This document shows positions 18,737 to 29,913 of a stretch of DNA of 64,000 nt, one piece after another. This stretch comes from Pontixanthobacter gangjinensis. Its GTDB lineage: Bacteria > Pseudomonadota > Alphaproteobacteria > Sphingomonadales > Sphingomonadaceae. The DNA lies in NCBI RefSeq assembly GCF_009827545.1, contig NZ_WTYS01000001.1, positions 1,513,772 through 1,577,771 on the forward strand. Reading direction: 5' to 3'. A model generated the notes under the pieces. It was not told the DNA's origin, did not search any database, and saw only the letters and a program-made list of their open reading frames with translations. The position numbers were made by a program, and so were the translations under genes. Numbering within the stretch: the first letter of the stretch is position 1; every line of letters begins with the position of its first letter.

Positions 18737-19548
18737 TCCGCTTCGCTATCATTGCGGCGGTGTTGCTGGGGGGATGCTCTACGCCGCCCGTCGCACGTGC
18801 ACCCAAAGACAGGCCGACAATCGTCAGCCTCAATCCCTGCACCGATGCGATATTGGCGGAGGTTGCTGCGCCGGGGCAATTGCTGGCGATTTCGCATTAC
18901 AGCCAATCGCCGGATTCGACCTCGATGGACCTTGCCGATGCGCGAAAATATGCAGTCACCGGCGGCACTGTTGAGGAGATTATGGCGCTGCAACCCGATG
19001 TGGTTGTCGCGAGCAATTTCATCGCTCCTGCGACGAGGCAGGCCTTGCAGGCTCAAGGCATCAGACTCGAAACATATGGCATCGCTTCCACTATCGCAGA
19101 CAGCGATAGGCAAATTCGCGAACTGGCCGAATTGGCAGGCGACCAAGCCGCTGGTGAGGCTCTGGTTAAGAGCATCTCTGCATCGATTGCAAATGCGCAA
19201 CCAGCAGACGGATTCAAGCCGATAAGAGCCGTGTTGTGGCAGGCGGACGGGATTGTACCGGGCGCGGGAACTTTGATCAGCGAATTGATCCGCCGTGTTG
19301 GATTTACCAGCCACAGCGCGGCGCGCGGGTTCAAACAGGCGGATTATCTCAGCCTCGAACAAATGCTCACGGACCCACCGCAATTGCTGTTGCTGGCGGG
19401 GCAGGAACGTTCGCAGCGCCATCCGGCAATCGACCGGCTGGCAAGCACAAGGAAGGCGTCATTTGATAGCTCGCTGCTCTATTGCGGCGGGCCGACCATT
19501 ATCCGCGCAATGGAGCGGTTGCGCGAAATCAGGGCGGGAATACAGTGA
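18733..19548 (+). CDS. btuF: Cobalamin-binding lipoprotein of the ABC transporter
   Basis: 271 residues starting at a GTG that overlaps the btuB stop (GTGA). It has a lipoprotein signal with lipobox LLGGC (Cys15), so it is membrane-tethered rather than free periplasmic. The class III substrate-binding fold of the BtuF/FepB type is seen as IVSLNPCTDAIL, then GTVEEIMALQPDVVVAS and a long backbone helix in IADSDRQIRELAELAG. The place between btuB and btuC under a B12 riboswitch makes cobalamin the substrate. The next gene's GTG overlaps its TGA. Confidence 0.9.
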   Translation: MIRFAIIAAVLLGGCSTPPVARAPKDRPTIVSLNPCTDAILAEVAAPGQLLAISHYSQSPDSTSMDLADARKYAVTGGTVEEIMALQPDVVVASNFIAPATRQALQAQGIRLETYGIASTIADSDRQIRELAELAGDQAAGEALVKSISASIANAQPADGFKPIRAVLWQADGIVPGAGTLISELIRRVGFTSHSAARGFKQADYLSLEQMLTDPPQLLLLAGQERSQRHPAIDRLASTRKASFDSSLLYCGGPTIIRAMERLREIRAGIQ

Positions 19549-20501
19549 AGCATCTGAACCTCCTTCTGTTATTCTTTGTGGTGGCGGTTGCCTTGCCGCT
19601 GTCGCTCCTCGCCGGCCGTATCTGGCTTGACTTTGGACTGACTCCAAACGCGATGGTGATCCTGAGCGAGTTGCGGCTGCCGAGGGCGCTGCTCGCGATT
19701 ATTGTCGGCTCAGGGCTAGGAGCCGCAGGTGCTGCCATGCAGGGATATCTACGCAATCCTTTGGCCGACCCGGGGCTGTTTGGCATCGCGCCGGGCGCGG
19801 CACTGGGCGCGGTGGCCAGTTTCTGGTTCGGCTATTCCGCGAGCGCATGGCTGTTGCCGGTATTCGCGCTTGCTGGAGCGGCTGGAGCAATGGCTCTGCT
19901 GGCGCTGATTGCCGGACGGACTGGCGGGATTGCCCTGTTCACGCTAGCCGGAATGATGATTGCCAGTCTCGCAGGTGCGATGATGAGCCTCGCCATCAGC
20001 CTCGCTCCCAACGCCTTTGCGATGAGCGAGATTGTGACATGGCTGATGGGCGCGCTGACCGACCGCGCGTGGTCCGATGTCTATCTGGCTGCGCCGCTAA
20101 CTTTGGCCGGAATCGCGTGCTTCTGGATGGGGCGAAAAGACCTCGACGCGCTGGTTCTGGGAGATGCTGCGGCAAGGTCTCTGGGTATGCGGCCTGCTGT
20201 GTTGCAAGCCTGGCTTATAGCCGGTGTCGGATTGACCGTAGGCAGCGGCGTTGCAGTGGCCGGAATCATCGGCTTCGTCGGGCTAATTGTACCACATCTG
20301 GTTCGCCCGCTGACTGACCGTAAACCATCCTCTCTTATCATTCCGAGCGCCTTGGCGGGGGCTTTGCTGGTGCTGGTGGCCGATAGCGTCGTGCGGATCC
20401 TGCCGCTGGTCACAGAATTGCGGCTTGGCATCGCACTCAGCCTGATCGGCGCGCCGTTCTTTTTATGGCTTCTGCTGCGGATGAGAAGGGGGCTGGCATG
20501 A
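19545..20501 (+). CDS. btuC: Cobalamin ABC transporter permease
   Basis: 318 residues of the FecCD/BtuC permease family, with about ten membrane helices. Family blocks include ELRLPRALLAIIVGSGLGAAG, MQGYLRNPLADPGLFGIAPGA and the coupling region VAGIIGFVGLIVPHLVR followed by LRLGIALSLIGAPFFLWLL. The chosen GTG at 19545 overlaps the btuF stop; the open frame further upstream lies inside btuF. It forms the inner-membrane channel for B12 with BtuD. Confidence 0.93.
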   Translation: MKHLNLLLLFFVVAVALPLSLLAGRIWLDFGLTPNAMVILSELRLPRALLAIIVGSGLGAAGAAMQGYLRNPLADPGLFGIAPGAALGAVASFWFGYSASAWLLPVFALAGAAGAMALLALIAGRTGGIALFTLAGMMIASLAGAMMSLAISLAPNAFAMSEIVTWLMGALTDRAWSDVYLAAPLTLAGIACFWMGRKDLDALVLGDAAARSLGMRPAVLQAWLIAGVGLTVGSGVAVAGIIGFVGLIVPHLVRPLTDRKPSSLIIPSALAGALLVLVADSVVRILPLVTELRLGIALSLIGAPFFLWLLLRMRRGLA

Positions 20502-21226
20502 TCCTGAGTGTTCACAAGCTTTCGGTTACAAGCCGGCTGCAGGATGTGTCCGCCGCTTTTGCCCCGGGCAAGATCACCGCTATTTGCGGCCCCAATGGCG
20601 CGGGTAAATCGACGCTGCTTTCGGCGCTCGCGGGGTTGCTTAAATCCGAAAGCGGCGAAGTCCGGATTGACGGAGACAGCCTAGCCAATCTGGCACCAAG
20701 GGAGCGCGCCAAGCGGATCGGCTTTCTCCCGCAAAACGGGGAGGTCGCGTGGGATGTCGCGGTGCGCAATCTGATCACGCTCGGGCGCATTCCCCATGGC
20801 GACGCGGCGCAAGCGCCGGTCGACCAAGCAATCATGGCGCTTGATCTCGCCGTTCTGCAAGACAGGCCGATATCCAAACTTTCCGGCGGTGAGCGGGGCC
20901 GGGCCTTGCTGGCACGTGTGCTTGCGGGGGAGCCGGATTGGATACTCGCTGATGAGCCGCTCGCGGCGCTCGATATTGCCCACCAACTCGCTTTGATCGG
21001 CCATCTGCGCAAAGTGGCCGATGATGGCGCCGGGGTTGTGATCGTGCTGCACGATCTTGCGCTGGCGATGAACCATGCGGATCGTGTGTTGGTGCTCGAT
21101 CAAGGCAGGTTGGCTGCAAACGGGACACCGGAAGAAGCTCTGTCGGAGGCGGTCATCGCTGACGTATGGGGTGTTAAAGCGAAGTGGATTGGAGAAGAAG
21201 GGGCGAAGGCTTTGGTTTCACAATAG
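20498..21226 (+). CDS. btuD: Cobalamin ABC transporter ATP-binding protein
   Basis: 242 residues. Walker A is GPNGAGKST (about residues 31-39), the Q-loop is in IGFLPQNGEVAWD, the signature is LSGGERGRALLARVL, Walker B is WILADEPLAALD, and the switch His is in VIVLHDLALAM. The ATG at 20498 overlaps the btuC stop (ATGA), so the four btu genes are coupled in a row. It powers B12 import. A strong hairpin terminator follows about 70 bases downstream. Confidence 0.94.
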   Translation: MILSVHKLSVTSRLQDVSAAFAPGKITAICGPNGAGKSTLLSALAGLLKSESGEVRIDGDSLANLAPRERAKRIGFLPQNGEVAWDVAVRNLITLGRIPHGDAAQAPVDQAIMALDLAVLQDRPISKLSGGERGRALLARVLAGEPDWILADEPLAALDIAHQLALIGHLRKVADDGAGVVIVLHDLALAMNHADRVLVLDQGRLAANGTPEEALSEAVIADVWGVKAKWIGEEGAKALVSQ

Positions 21227-21297
21227 TTGGTTCGTCTCCGAACGGCCCAATCGCGGACATTGAACATCTGGAATTGCGCGCAACACGCGAAACAAAA

Positions 21298-21331
21298 AAG
21301 GCCCCGCTTCACGGTTGAGAAGCGGGGCCTT
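21298..21331. terminator. Bidirectional intrinsic terminator between btuD and the M3 peptidase gene
   Basis: A perfect 13-base stem (21298-21310 with 21319-21331, AAGGCCCCGCTTC) encloses an eight-base loop. On the minus strand the stem is followed by a run of six T, on the plus strand by a short T-rich stretch, so it can end both converging transcripts, the btu operon and the peptidase gene. Confidence 0.9.
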
Positions 21332-21349
21332 TCCTTGTTAGCGTATCGC

Positions 21350-23545
21350 CTATTCCGCTGCGTCGGTTAGCCCGCGCGCTTCGAGCATTGGCGTTACATC
21401 AGGTTGACGCCCGGCGAAGTTCTGGAACATCTCGAAATAATCCATCGTTCCACCGCGGCTGAGCACTGTGGCGCGGTAATGGTCGCCATTGGCACGGGTC
21501 AGGCCGCCATTATCCATGAACCATTTGCGGCTGTCACGGTCGAGCATCTCCGTCCACAGATAGGAATAATAGCCTGAACTATAGCCGGCGGGGCTGGAGA
21601 AGATGTGATTGAAGTAGGAACTGCGATAGCGCGGCGGAACCAGGCCGATTTCAAGGCCGAGTTCTTCAAGCGAATTGCGTTCAAACGCATCGACATCTGC
21701 CGGTGTCTTGATTGCTGCAGCTTGCTGCGGGCTAAGCGCGTGCCATTTCATATCGAGTAGCGCCGCCTCGACAACTTCACCGAAATCATAGCCCTGGTTG
21801 AATTTCGAAGCGCGTTCGATCTTCTCGATCAGTTCGGTCGGAATTGTCTCGCCGGTTTCGTAATGTTTGGCATAGTTTGACAGGATTTCGGGGTAAGTCG
21901 CCCAAACCTCGTTCACCTGACTTGGATATTCGACAAAGTCGCGCGCAGTGGCTGTGCCCGAAATCGACGCATATTTCTGGTCCGCGAAAAAGCCGTGCAG
22001 CGCATGGCCAAATTCGTGGAACAGCGTGTTCACATTGTCGAAGCTGACCAATTGCACTTCGCCTTCCGCAGCTTGCGGGATGTTCAGCACATTATAGATC
22101 ACCGGCTTGGTTTTGTTCAGATAGCTTTGATCGACAAAATTGCTCATCCAGGCGCCGCCGCGTTTGGACGGGCGCTGGAACGGATCGAAGTAGAACACGC
22201 CAAGCTCGCTGCCATCACGGTCATAGACGGTGTAAGTGGTCACTGTCGGGTGATAGACAGGCAGGTCAGTGCGTTTCTTGAAGGTGATGCCGTAGAGCTT
22301 GGTTGCAGCATAGAACACGCCGTCTTCCAGCACTCTGTCGAGTTGGAAATATGGCTCAACTGCGCTTTCATCAAACGCGTATTTCTCCGCCTTGACCTTT
22401 TCGGCATAGCGATACCAATCCCAAGGCTTCACCTCGAAATCGCCGCCTTCGGTTGCGATTTTCTCATTCAACATACCAGCTTCGCGGCGCTGCGTTGCGG
22501 CGAGGGCAGGGACCATCTGCTCCATGAAATCGAGCGCGGTTTGCGGCTTCTTCGCCATCCGGTCGAACATGACATAGCTGGCCCAGTCAGGCTGGCCGAA
22601 CAAAGCTGCCTTTTGTGCGCGCAATTGGGCGATTTCGGCGATCAGCATGCGCGTGTCGTACTCGCCCGGCTGATCGTTGCGGCTGTAGCTGAGTTTAAAC
22701 AGTTTCTCACGCGTCGCCCGGTCCTCGAGCGCAGGCAGCGAGGGTTGCTGCGTGGTGTTCTGCAATGCGATGGCAAATTTGCCCGGCATATCCTTATCCG
22801 CAGCCAGTTTTGCCGCCGCGTCAATTGCACTGTCAGACAGCCCTGCGAGTTCTTCCTTGGTATTAACCACCAGTGCATTTGCCACGGTGCCTTCGCGCAC
22901 GCGGTTGCTGAATTCATTGGTGACTTCGGAAAGTTTGGTGTTGATCGCTTTGACCTCGGTTTTCTGGGCTTCGGTTAGAAGCGCACCAGCTTGAACCATG
23001 CCGTCATAGGTCTCTTCGAGCAGCTTGAGGTCTTCACCCGTCAGATTGAGCGCGGCGCGCTGATCATAGATCGATTTGACCTTGCCAAACAGAACCGGAT
23101 CGAGCGTGATCGCATCAGAATGCGCCGACAGCTTTGGTCCCATTTCGGCCTGAACTGCATCGAGCGTATCGTTGGTATTGGACCCGGTTAGCGCGAAGAA
23201 TATTGTAGCCACGCGGGTGAGCATGGCACCTGATTGTTCCAGCGCGACAATGGTATTTTCGAAAGTCGGCGCGGCTTTGTTGGTTTTAATCTGCTCGATT
23301 TCCGCTGTATGAATTGCCATCGATTGTTCGAAGGCTGGCAGATAATCATCGTCGGAAACTTTCGTGAAGTCGGGCGCATAGAACGGCAAGTCGCTCGCTT
23401 GGGCGAAATAGCCGGTTGCCTCGGGGATCATAATTGTCTCCGTTTCAGCGATCTCGTTTGCGCTTGCGACTTCGTCGCTCATTTGGGCGTTACAGCCGAC
23501 GAGCAGCGCGCTTGCAGCGGCTGCGGCCAAAAGTTGGGCTTTCAT
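21350..23545 (-). CDS. M3 family peptidyl-dipeptidase, lipoprotein form (Dcp-like)
   Basis: 731 residues with a lipoprotein signal (lipobox LLVGC, Cys18) and the M3 metallopeptidase domain. The zinc site is FHEFGHALHGF (HExxH) with the third ligand Glu expected in the following helix; family blocks GGAWMSNFVDQS, FVEYPSQVNEVW and SAGYSSGYYSYLW are present. The size fits peptidyl-dipeptidase Dcp. It should release dipeptides from C-termini of peptides in the periplasm. AGGGAGC lies six bases before the ATG. It stands alone between two terminator-bearing gaps. Confidence 0.93.
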   Translation of the reverse strand: MKAQLLAAAAASALLVGCNAQMSDEVASANEIAETETIMIPEATGYFAQASDLPFYAPDFTKVSDDDYLPAFEQSMAIHTAEIEQIKTNKAAPTFENTIVALEQSGAMLTRVATIFFALTGSNTNDTLDAVQAEMGPKLSAHSDAITLDPVLFGKVKSIYDQRAALNLTGEDLKLLEETYDGMVQAGALLTEAQKTEVKAINTKLSEVTNEFSNRVREGTVANALVVNTKEELAGLSDSAIDAAAKLAADKDMPGKFAIALQNTTQQPSLPALEDRATREKLFKLSYSRNDQPGEYDTRMLIAEIAQLRAQKAALFGQPDWASYVMFDRMAKKPQTALDFMEQMVPALAATQRREAGMLNEKIATEGGDFEVKPWDWYRYAEKVKAEKYAFDESAVEPYFQLDRVLEDGVFYAATKLYGITFKKRTDLPVYHPTVTTYTVYDRDGSELGVFYFDPFQRPSKRGGAWMSNFVDQSYLNKTKPVIYNVLNIPQAAEGEVQLVSFDNVNTLFHEFGHALHGFFADQKYASISGTATARDFVEYPSQVNEVWATYPEILSNYAKHYETGETIPTELIEKIERASKFNQGYDFGEVVEAALLDMKWHALSPQQAAAIKTPADVDAFERNSLEELGLEIGLVPPRYRSSYFNHIFSSPAGYSSGYYSYLWTEMLDRDSRKWFMDNGGLTRANGDHYRATVLSRGGTMDYFEMFQNFAGRQPDVTPMLEARGLTDAAE

Positions 23546-23753
23546 ATATGCTCCCTATGCATTCGAATTATGGTCGAAGGATTGTCAGCGGGCACATTCT
23601 GTCCCGCAAGGCTTAGTGCAGTCCTTATTAGCAGAAGCCGCTTGAACAGGACATTGACCGTAAATGCAAGGATGCGGGGTGCGCAAAACTACCCGCCTTT
23701 CGCTGAATGACTTTATCTATCGACGAATGGCGGGCGCCACCGCCCGCTATAGC

Positions 23754-25685
23754 TTAGCGTTGCGCAGCCAAAGCGCGCAGCAGAGCGGCGAAGTCCACTC
23801 CGGTGATAGGCGCGCTTTCACCCACTTGCATATCGGTCAGTTTTTCAATCTGGAACACCGGTTCATCGGTCTCTTTGCCTTCGACAATTTTCAGAAGAAA
23901 CTTCCCGCCGCCTGCTGTGAACGGGGCTTCGCTGCCCAGAATCATAGTCAGCACCTCCTTGGTAGAAGTCACCTCGTCGCCCAGCATCAATTCCTCGGTC
24001 AAAGTCACCAAGCGGCCGCCCATGTTGCTGACACGGTACCGGAAGCTCATCGGTGCGCCAAAATCGGCGACCTTGGCTTCATTGACCGGAGGCGGCCCGT
24101 CATTGGTGCTGATCGCCGCATCCATTCTCATGTTTCGCACCGCCAAAGCCGGGCTTTGATCCTTGAGCACCGTGTGATTGCCAGCGCTGTTGGTTGGCAA
24201 GCAGGTGGCGCTCCAGATGATCTTGATCTCGCCGGTTGGTTCGCGGCGCTGGTTGAGCACCTCCTCTTCTTCCCGCACTGGTAGGCACCATACAATTGCG
24301 GTGTTGACCGCGCGCTTGATTGGCGGGCCCAAAATCGTTTCGCCGCCGTAATAATTGACGAGCACTTGGCGCTGTTCAGCGGGCACCCCATAAACCGGAG
24401 TCCCTGCGGACACTGTGCGGCTGGACAGCAATGTGCGGATCTTGATGTCGGCGGTGACCACTCCGGTATAGCCATGGTCAAAGCCCATCGTCAGGAAGAC
24501 ATCGCCTTTACCGAATTTGGCTTCTTCCAAAGTCGCATCGCCATTGAATTTATAGGGGCGCTGGTCAAATTCCTGCGCGGTGGCGAGTTGTACATGGGTG
24601 GGGGTCATGCCAACGCTCATCGGGACGACTTTGCCATCTTCCTCCCGATAAATCTGATCGGGTTGGTACAATTCGCGAACAGTGGCCTTCGCGCCCTGCC
24701 TTTTGGAGCCGATTTCAAAACCAAGCGCGCCCAATTTTGCGGTTGTCGCGCCTTTCTCCACCGGAACAAGCGCACTCGCGAGTTCTGCCTTGTCGCAATA
24801 GGTGCCCTGGCGGCGCGGATCGATCCTCGATGGCGCGCCGATCTCGACTTCGCCTTCGAGCAGATAGGGCCGGAAATAGGGTAAGTCCCAATCCTTGCCG
24901 CATGTGTGCCACTCAGCCGTGCTGACCAGCGAGTTGGCCTTGTCCACCGTGTACGCAAGCGGAGCCGCCAGCGGCAATGGCGGCCCGACCAGATAAAGTG
25001 AATGGACCGTGCCCTTGGCATCACCCTCTGCGCCCATATAGGCATCAAAAATTCCGTCACGATCCTCGTCCACCAGACAAAGATTGATGGCAGCGGAATC
25101 TGTTTTTCTGCCGCCGATTTGAGCATCACGAGCGCAGTATAGCAAACCTGTTTGAGCATAAGTCGGTTTTGGGTCGCCGGTTGAACGCCAGCTTGCTTCT
25201 GCCAATCGCAATTCGCCAGTTTCGCCGGCTGTGGTGGCGATGGTCGTTGCCGCCTCGCTTAGTGTCGTCGTCCTCAGCCGCGCCAGCAGAGTTTTGCTCG
25301 GCATCGGGCCCTTGTGCCAAATGCTCGCATCGGGCTGGCCTCCCTGTGGCGGCAGTAAGCGGAACGGAACATCAATTCCGCGCAGGCGGTGAACCATGTC
25401 TTTGCTCTTCAACCGGTCGAGCAACAATTCGTCATTCTCGGTCAATGCCATCGGCGCGCGCTTGCGGGCCATACCCACCGGATCGGACGGAACCGAAATT
25501 GCAGAGGGGCTCTCAACCGGCGCATCGATTGCGGGGACATCTGCAATTGCTGGCCGAGCAGAACGATCTCCGCCAATTTCGATCAGATCATCATCTGCGC
25601 TGGTGCTCTGCGCAAAAGCAGGCTGTGCAATAAGCGCACATGACATTGCTGCAAAGCTGACTGCAGCCAAACCGATATTTTTCAA
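23754..25685 (-). CDS. Large exported protein of unknown function
   Basis: 643 residues beginning at a TTG with GGGGAA six bases upstream; the next Met is inside the hydrophobic core, so TTG is needed for a complete signal peptide (MKNIGLAAVSFAAMSCALIA, cleavage near AFAQ). The mature protein is soluble in character, with several isolated Cys residues that could form periplasmic disulfides, and no recognised catalytic motif. DEDRDGIFDAYMG resembles a calcium-binding loop. Codon use resembles neighbours. Function cannot be assigned. Confidence 0.7.
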   Translation of the reverse strand: MKNIGLAAVSFAAMSCALIAQPAFAQSTSADDDLIEIGGDRSARPAIADVPAIDAPVESPSAISVPSDPVGMARKRAPMALTENDELLLDRLKSKDMVHRLRGIDVPFRLLPPQGGQPDASIWHKGPMPSKTLLARLRTTTLSEAATTIATTAGETGELRLAEASWRSTGDPKPTYAQTGLLYCARDAQIGGRKTDSAAINLCLVDEDRDGIFDAYMGAEGDAKGTVHSLYLVGPPLPLAAPLAYTVDKANSLVSTAEWHTCGKDWDLPYFRPYLLEGEVEIGAPSRIDPRRQGTYCDKAELASALVPVEKGATTAKLGALGFEIGSKRQGAKATVRELYQPDQIYREEDGKVVPMSVGMTPTHVQLATAQEFDQRPYKFNGDATLEEAKFGKGDVFLTMGFDHGYTGVVTADIKIRTLLSSRTVSAGTPVYGVPAEQRQVLVNYYGGETILGPPIKRAVNTAIVWCLPVREEEEVLNQRREPTGEIKIIWSATCLPTNSAGNHTVLKDQSPALAVRNMRMDAAISTNDGPPPVNEAKVADFGAPMSFRYRVSNMGGRLVTLTEELMLGDEVTSTKEVLTMILGSEAPFTAGGGKFLLKIVEGKETDEPVFQIEKLTDMQVGESAPITGVDFAALLRALAAQR

Positions 25686-26103
25686 AGATATTCCCCAAAG
25701 ACCCGTAATTGCACGATAATATGGCTAAAAACTATACATAGTGCAATTGGAATAATGAGTGCTGCGCCAAGTTTTTGCCCTCAATTTTAGGCGCTCTTGA
25801 GCCGTGCGCCAGCCGCACTTCTCTTTGGCCAATGACCGATCTCGCAATTCTTGCCGTCGAACCCGCATTTATAATCGTGCAGCTACTCAGTTGAAGAATG
25901 GACTTTCGCGCTTGGAGCATCGGGATTTTTTATGGGTACTCCCACCTCGCAGTCACTCGAAGAGGTCTGTTGCGAAGAACCTTCGTCCCAAAATTAGTGC
26001 TAGTGATCAATGTGCCACCTGTGCTCTGCATATTCACCTTCAGCACTCCATCCAAGTGAGCTTCAATGGAGTCCATACAAGGATCAAATTTTCTTAAAAT
26101 GCG

Positions 26104-26119
26104 TGTGACACAGATCACA
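26104..26119. promoter_or_regulatory. CRP/FNR-family binding site
   Basis: TGTGA-CACAGA-TCACA is an exact match to the TGTGA-N6-TCACA consensus of cAMP receptor protein-type regulators. It lies 51 bases before the uvrA SOS box and about 420 bases from the divergent exported-protein gene, so either gene could be the target. Binding is inferred from the motif only. Confidence 0.45.
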
Positions 26120-26169
26120 TCACATAAAAAAGCCGTCTTGCCTCGATTTTGGCAGGTAGGATCGGGGGT

Positions 26170-26184
26170 GAACATTACAAGAAC
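26170..26184. promoter_or_regulatory. LexA (SOS) box of uvrA
   Basis: GAAC-ATTACAA-GAAC fits the alphaproteobacterial LexA operator GAAC-N7-GAAC exactly and sits 70 bases before the uvrA start. The same arrangement, in complement form, is seen before recA at 56395-56409. DNA-damage induction of uvrA is expected. Confidence 0.8.
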
Positions 26185-26254
26185 ATTGGGATAAACCACT
26201 CGCCATAAATCCCCCCTATGGACTCTCACCCAAGCACACCCCAAATGCGCTTGC

Positions 26255-29152
<2,898 letters not shown>

Positions 29153-29165
29153 CGGTGAGAACCTG

Positions 29166-29184
29166 TCCTGAACTTGTTTCAGGA
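29166..29184. repeat. Short palindromic intergenic element after uvrA
   Basis: TCCTGAA-CTTGT-TTCAGGA forms a perfect seven-base stem and lies just after the uvrA stop. Very similar TGAACTTGTTTCAGG palindromes are scattered in intergenic DNA of sphingomonads and other alphaproteobacteria (from general knowledge). It may act as a weak terminator or mRNA-end stabiliser; there is no T-run, so it is not a classical terminator. Confidence 0.5.
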
Positions 29185-29421
29185 TGACGCAGGGGATGTT
29201 GGAGGATGTGGCGACGGAGACGCGGAGTTATACTAGGGGAGATTTGGCATAGATGTAGGATGGGGAGGCTGTGGCGGCTGATTCTCGCCATGACTTAGAT
29301 TTATTCTTCCTATCCCCGTTTTTTTCTTAGACCGGATTGCGCTTTATTTGATTCCAAGATACCTGTAATTAACTTCTATTGATTATTTTGTATTTTGTTT
29401 TTTGTAAAAAGGTCTGGTGAC

Positions 29422-29913
29422 ATGGCGCGACGAGTGTTTTTCAGCTTCTATTATAAGGCTGACAATTGGCGGGTATCAACAGTCAAGAAGATGGGGGCGA
29501 TCGAAGGTCAGCCGCTGCTTAGCTCCAATAAATGGGAGGAAGTCAAGGGCGGTGGTGACGCGGCCATCAAGAAGTGGATCAATGACGAAATGTCAGGCAA
29601 ATCGTGTTTGGTGGTTCTTATCGGCGCAAGCACCGCTGGGCGCAAATGGATTGACTATGAAATTAAGAAGGCTTGGGACGATGGAAAGGGCGTCGTTGGT
29701 GTTCACATCCACGGACTAAAGAACTCGCAAGAGCAGCAAGCCGCTAAAGGCGCGAACCCATTTGCCAAATTCAAGATCGGCGACGAGGCGATGACGAAGT
29801 ATGCAAAGTCTTATGATACGCCCTATACAAGCAGTAAATATGTTTATGAATATATATCTGAGAATATAGCGGAATGGGTAGAAGAGGCGATCAGATTACG
29901 AAAGGCCGCGTAA
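29422..29913 (+). CDS. ThsB-like TIR protein (MTH538/DUF1863 family)
   Basis: 163 residues. The N-terminus RRVFFSFYYKADNWRVSTVK is the first strand and loop of the ThsB TIR-like domain (PF08937), and LVVLIGASTAGRKWIDYEI carries the conserved W-x-x-x-E, with Glu80 as the likely NAD-cleaving residue. In Thoeris defence, ThsB senses phage and makes a cyclic ADP-ribose isomer. Start: ATG 29422 follows a GGTCTGGTGA stretch; nine extra codons upstream are AT-rich and unlike protein. The 3-prime end overlaps the convergent SLOG gene by 18 bases. The leader 29185-29421 is visibly AT-rich, suggesting transfer. Activity is inferred, not shown. Confidence 0.85.
   Translation: MARRVFFSFYYKADNWRVSTVKKMGAIEGQPLLSSNKWEEVKGGGDAAIKKWINDEMSGKSCLVVLIGASTAGRKWIDYEIKKAWDDGKGVVGVHIHGLKNSQEQQAAKGANPFAKFKIGDEAMTKYAKSYDTPYTSSKYVYEYISENIAEWVEEAIRLRKAA

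Larger units (their letters stand above)
25686..26254. other. Gene-free region between the exported protein gene and uvrA
   Basis: About 570 bases with only short, unconvincing frames on both strands. It must carry the divergent promoters. The uvrA-proximal part holds a perfect CRP-type palindrome (26104-26119) and an SOS box (26170-26184). ssb, often divergent from uvrA in proteobacteria, is not present. The middle part (25740-26090) has no feature that I can identify. Confidence 0.5.

Noticed and set aside
29159-29173. GAAC-N7-GAAC spacing just after uvrA, like an SOS box
   Set aside because: It overlaps the palindromic repeat element and is not close to a start codon; most likely coincidental.
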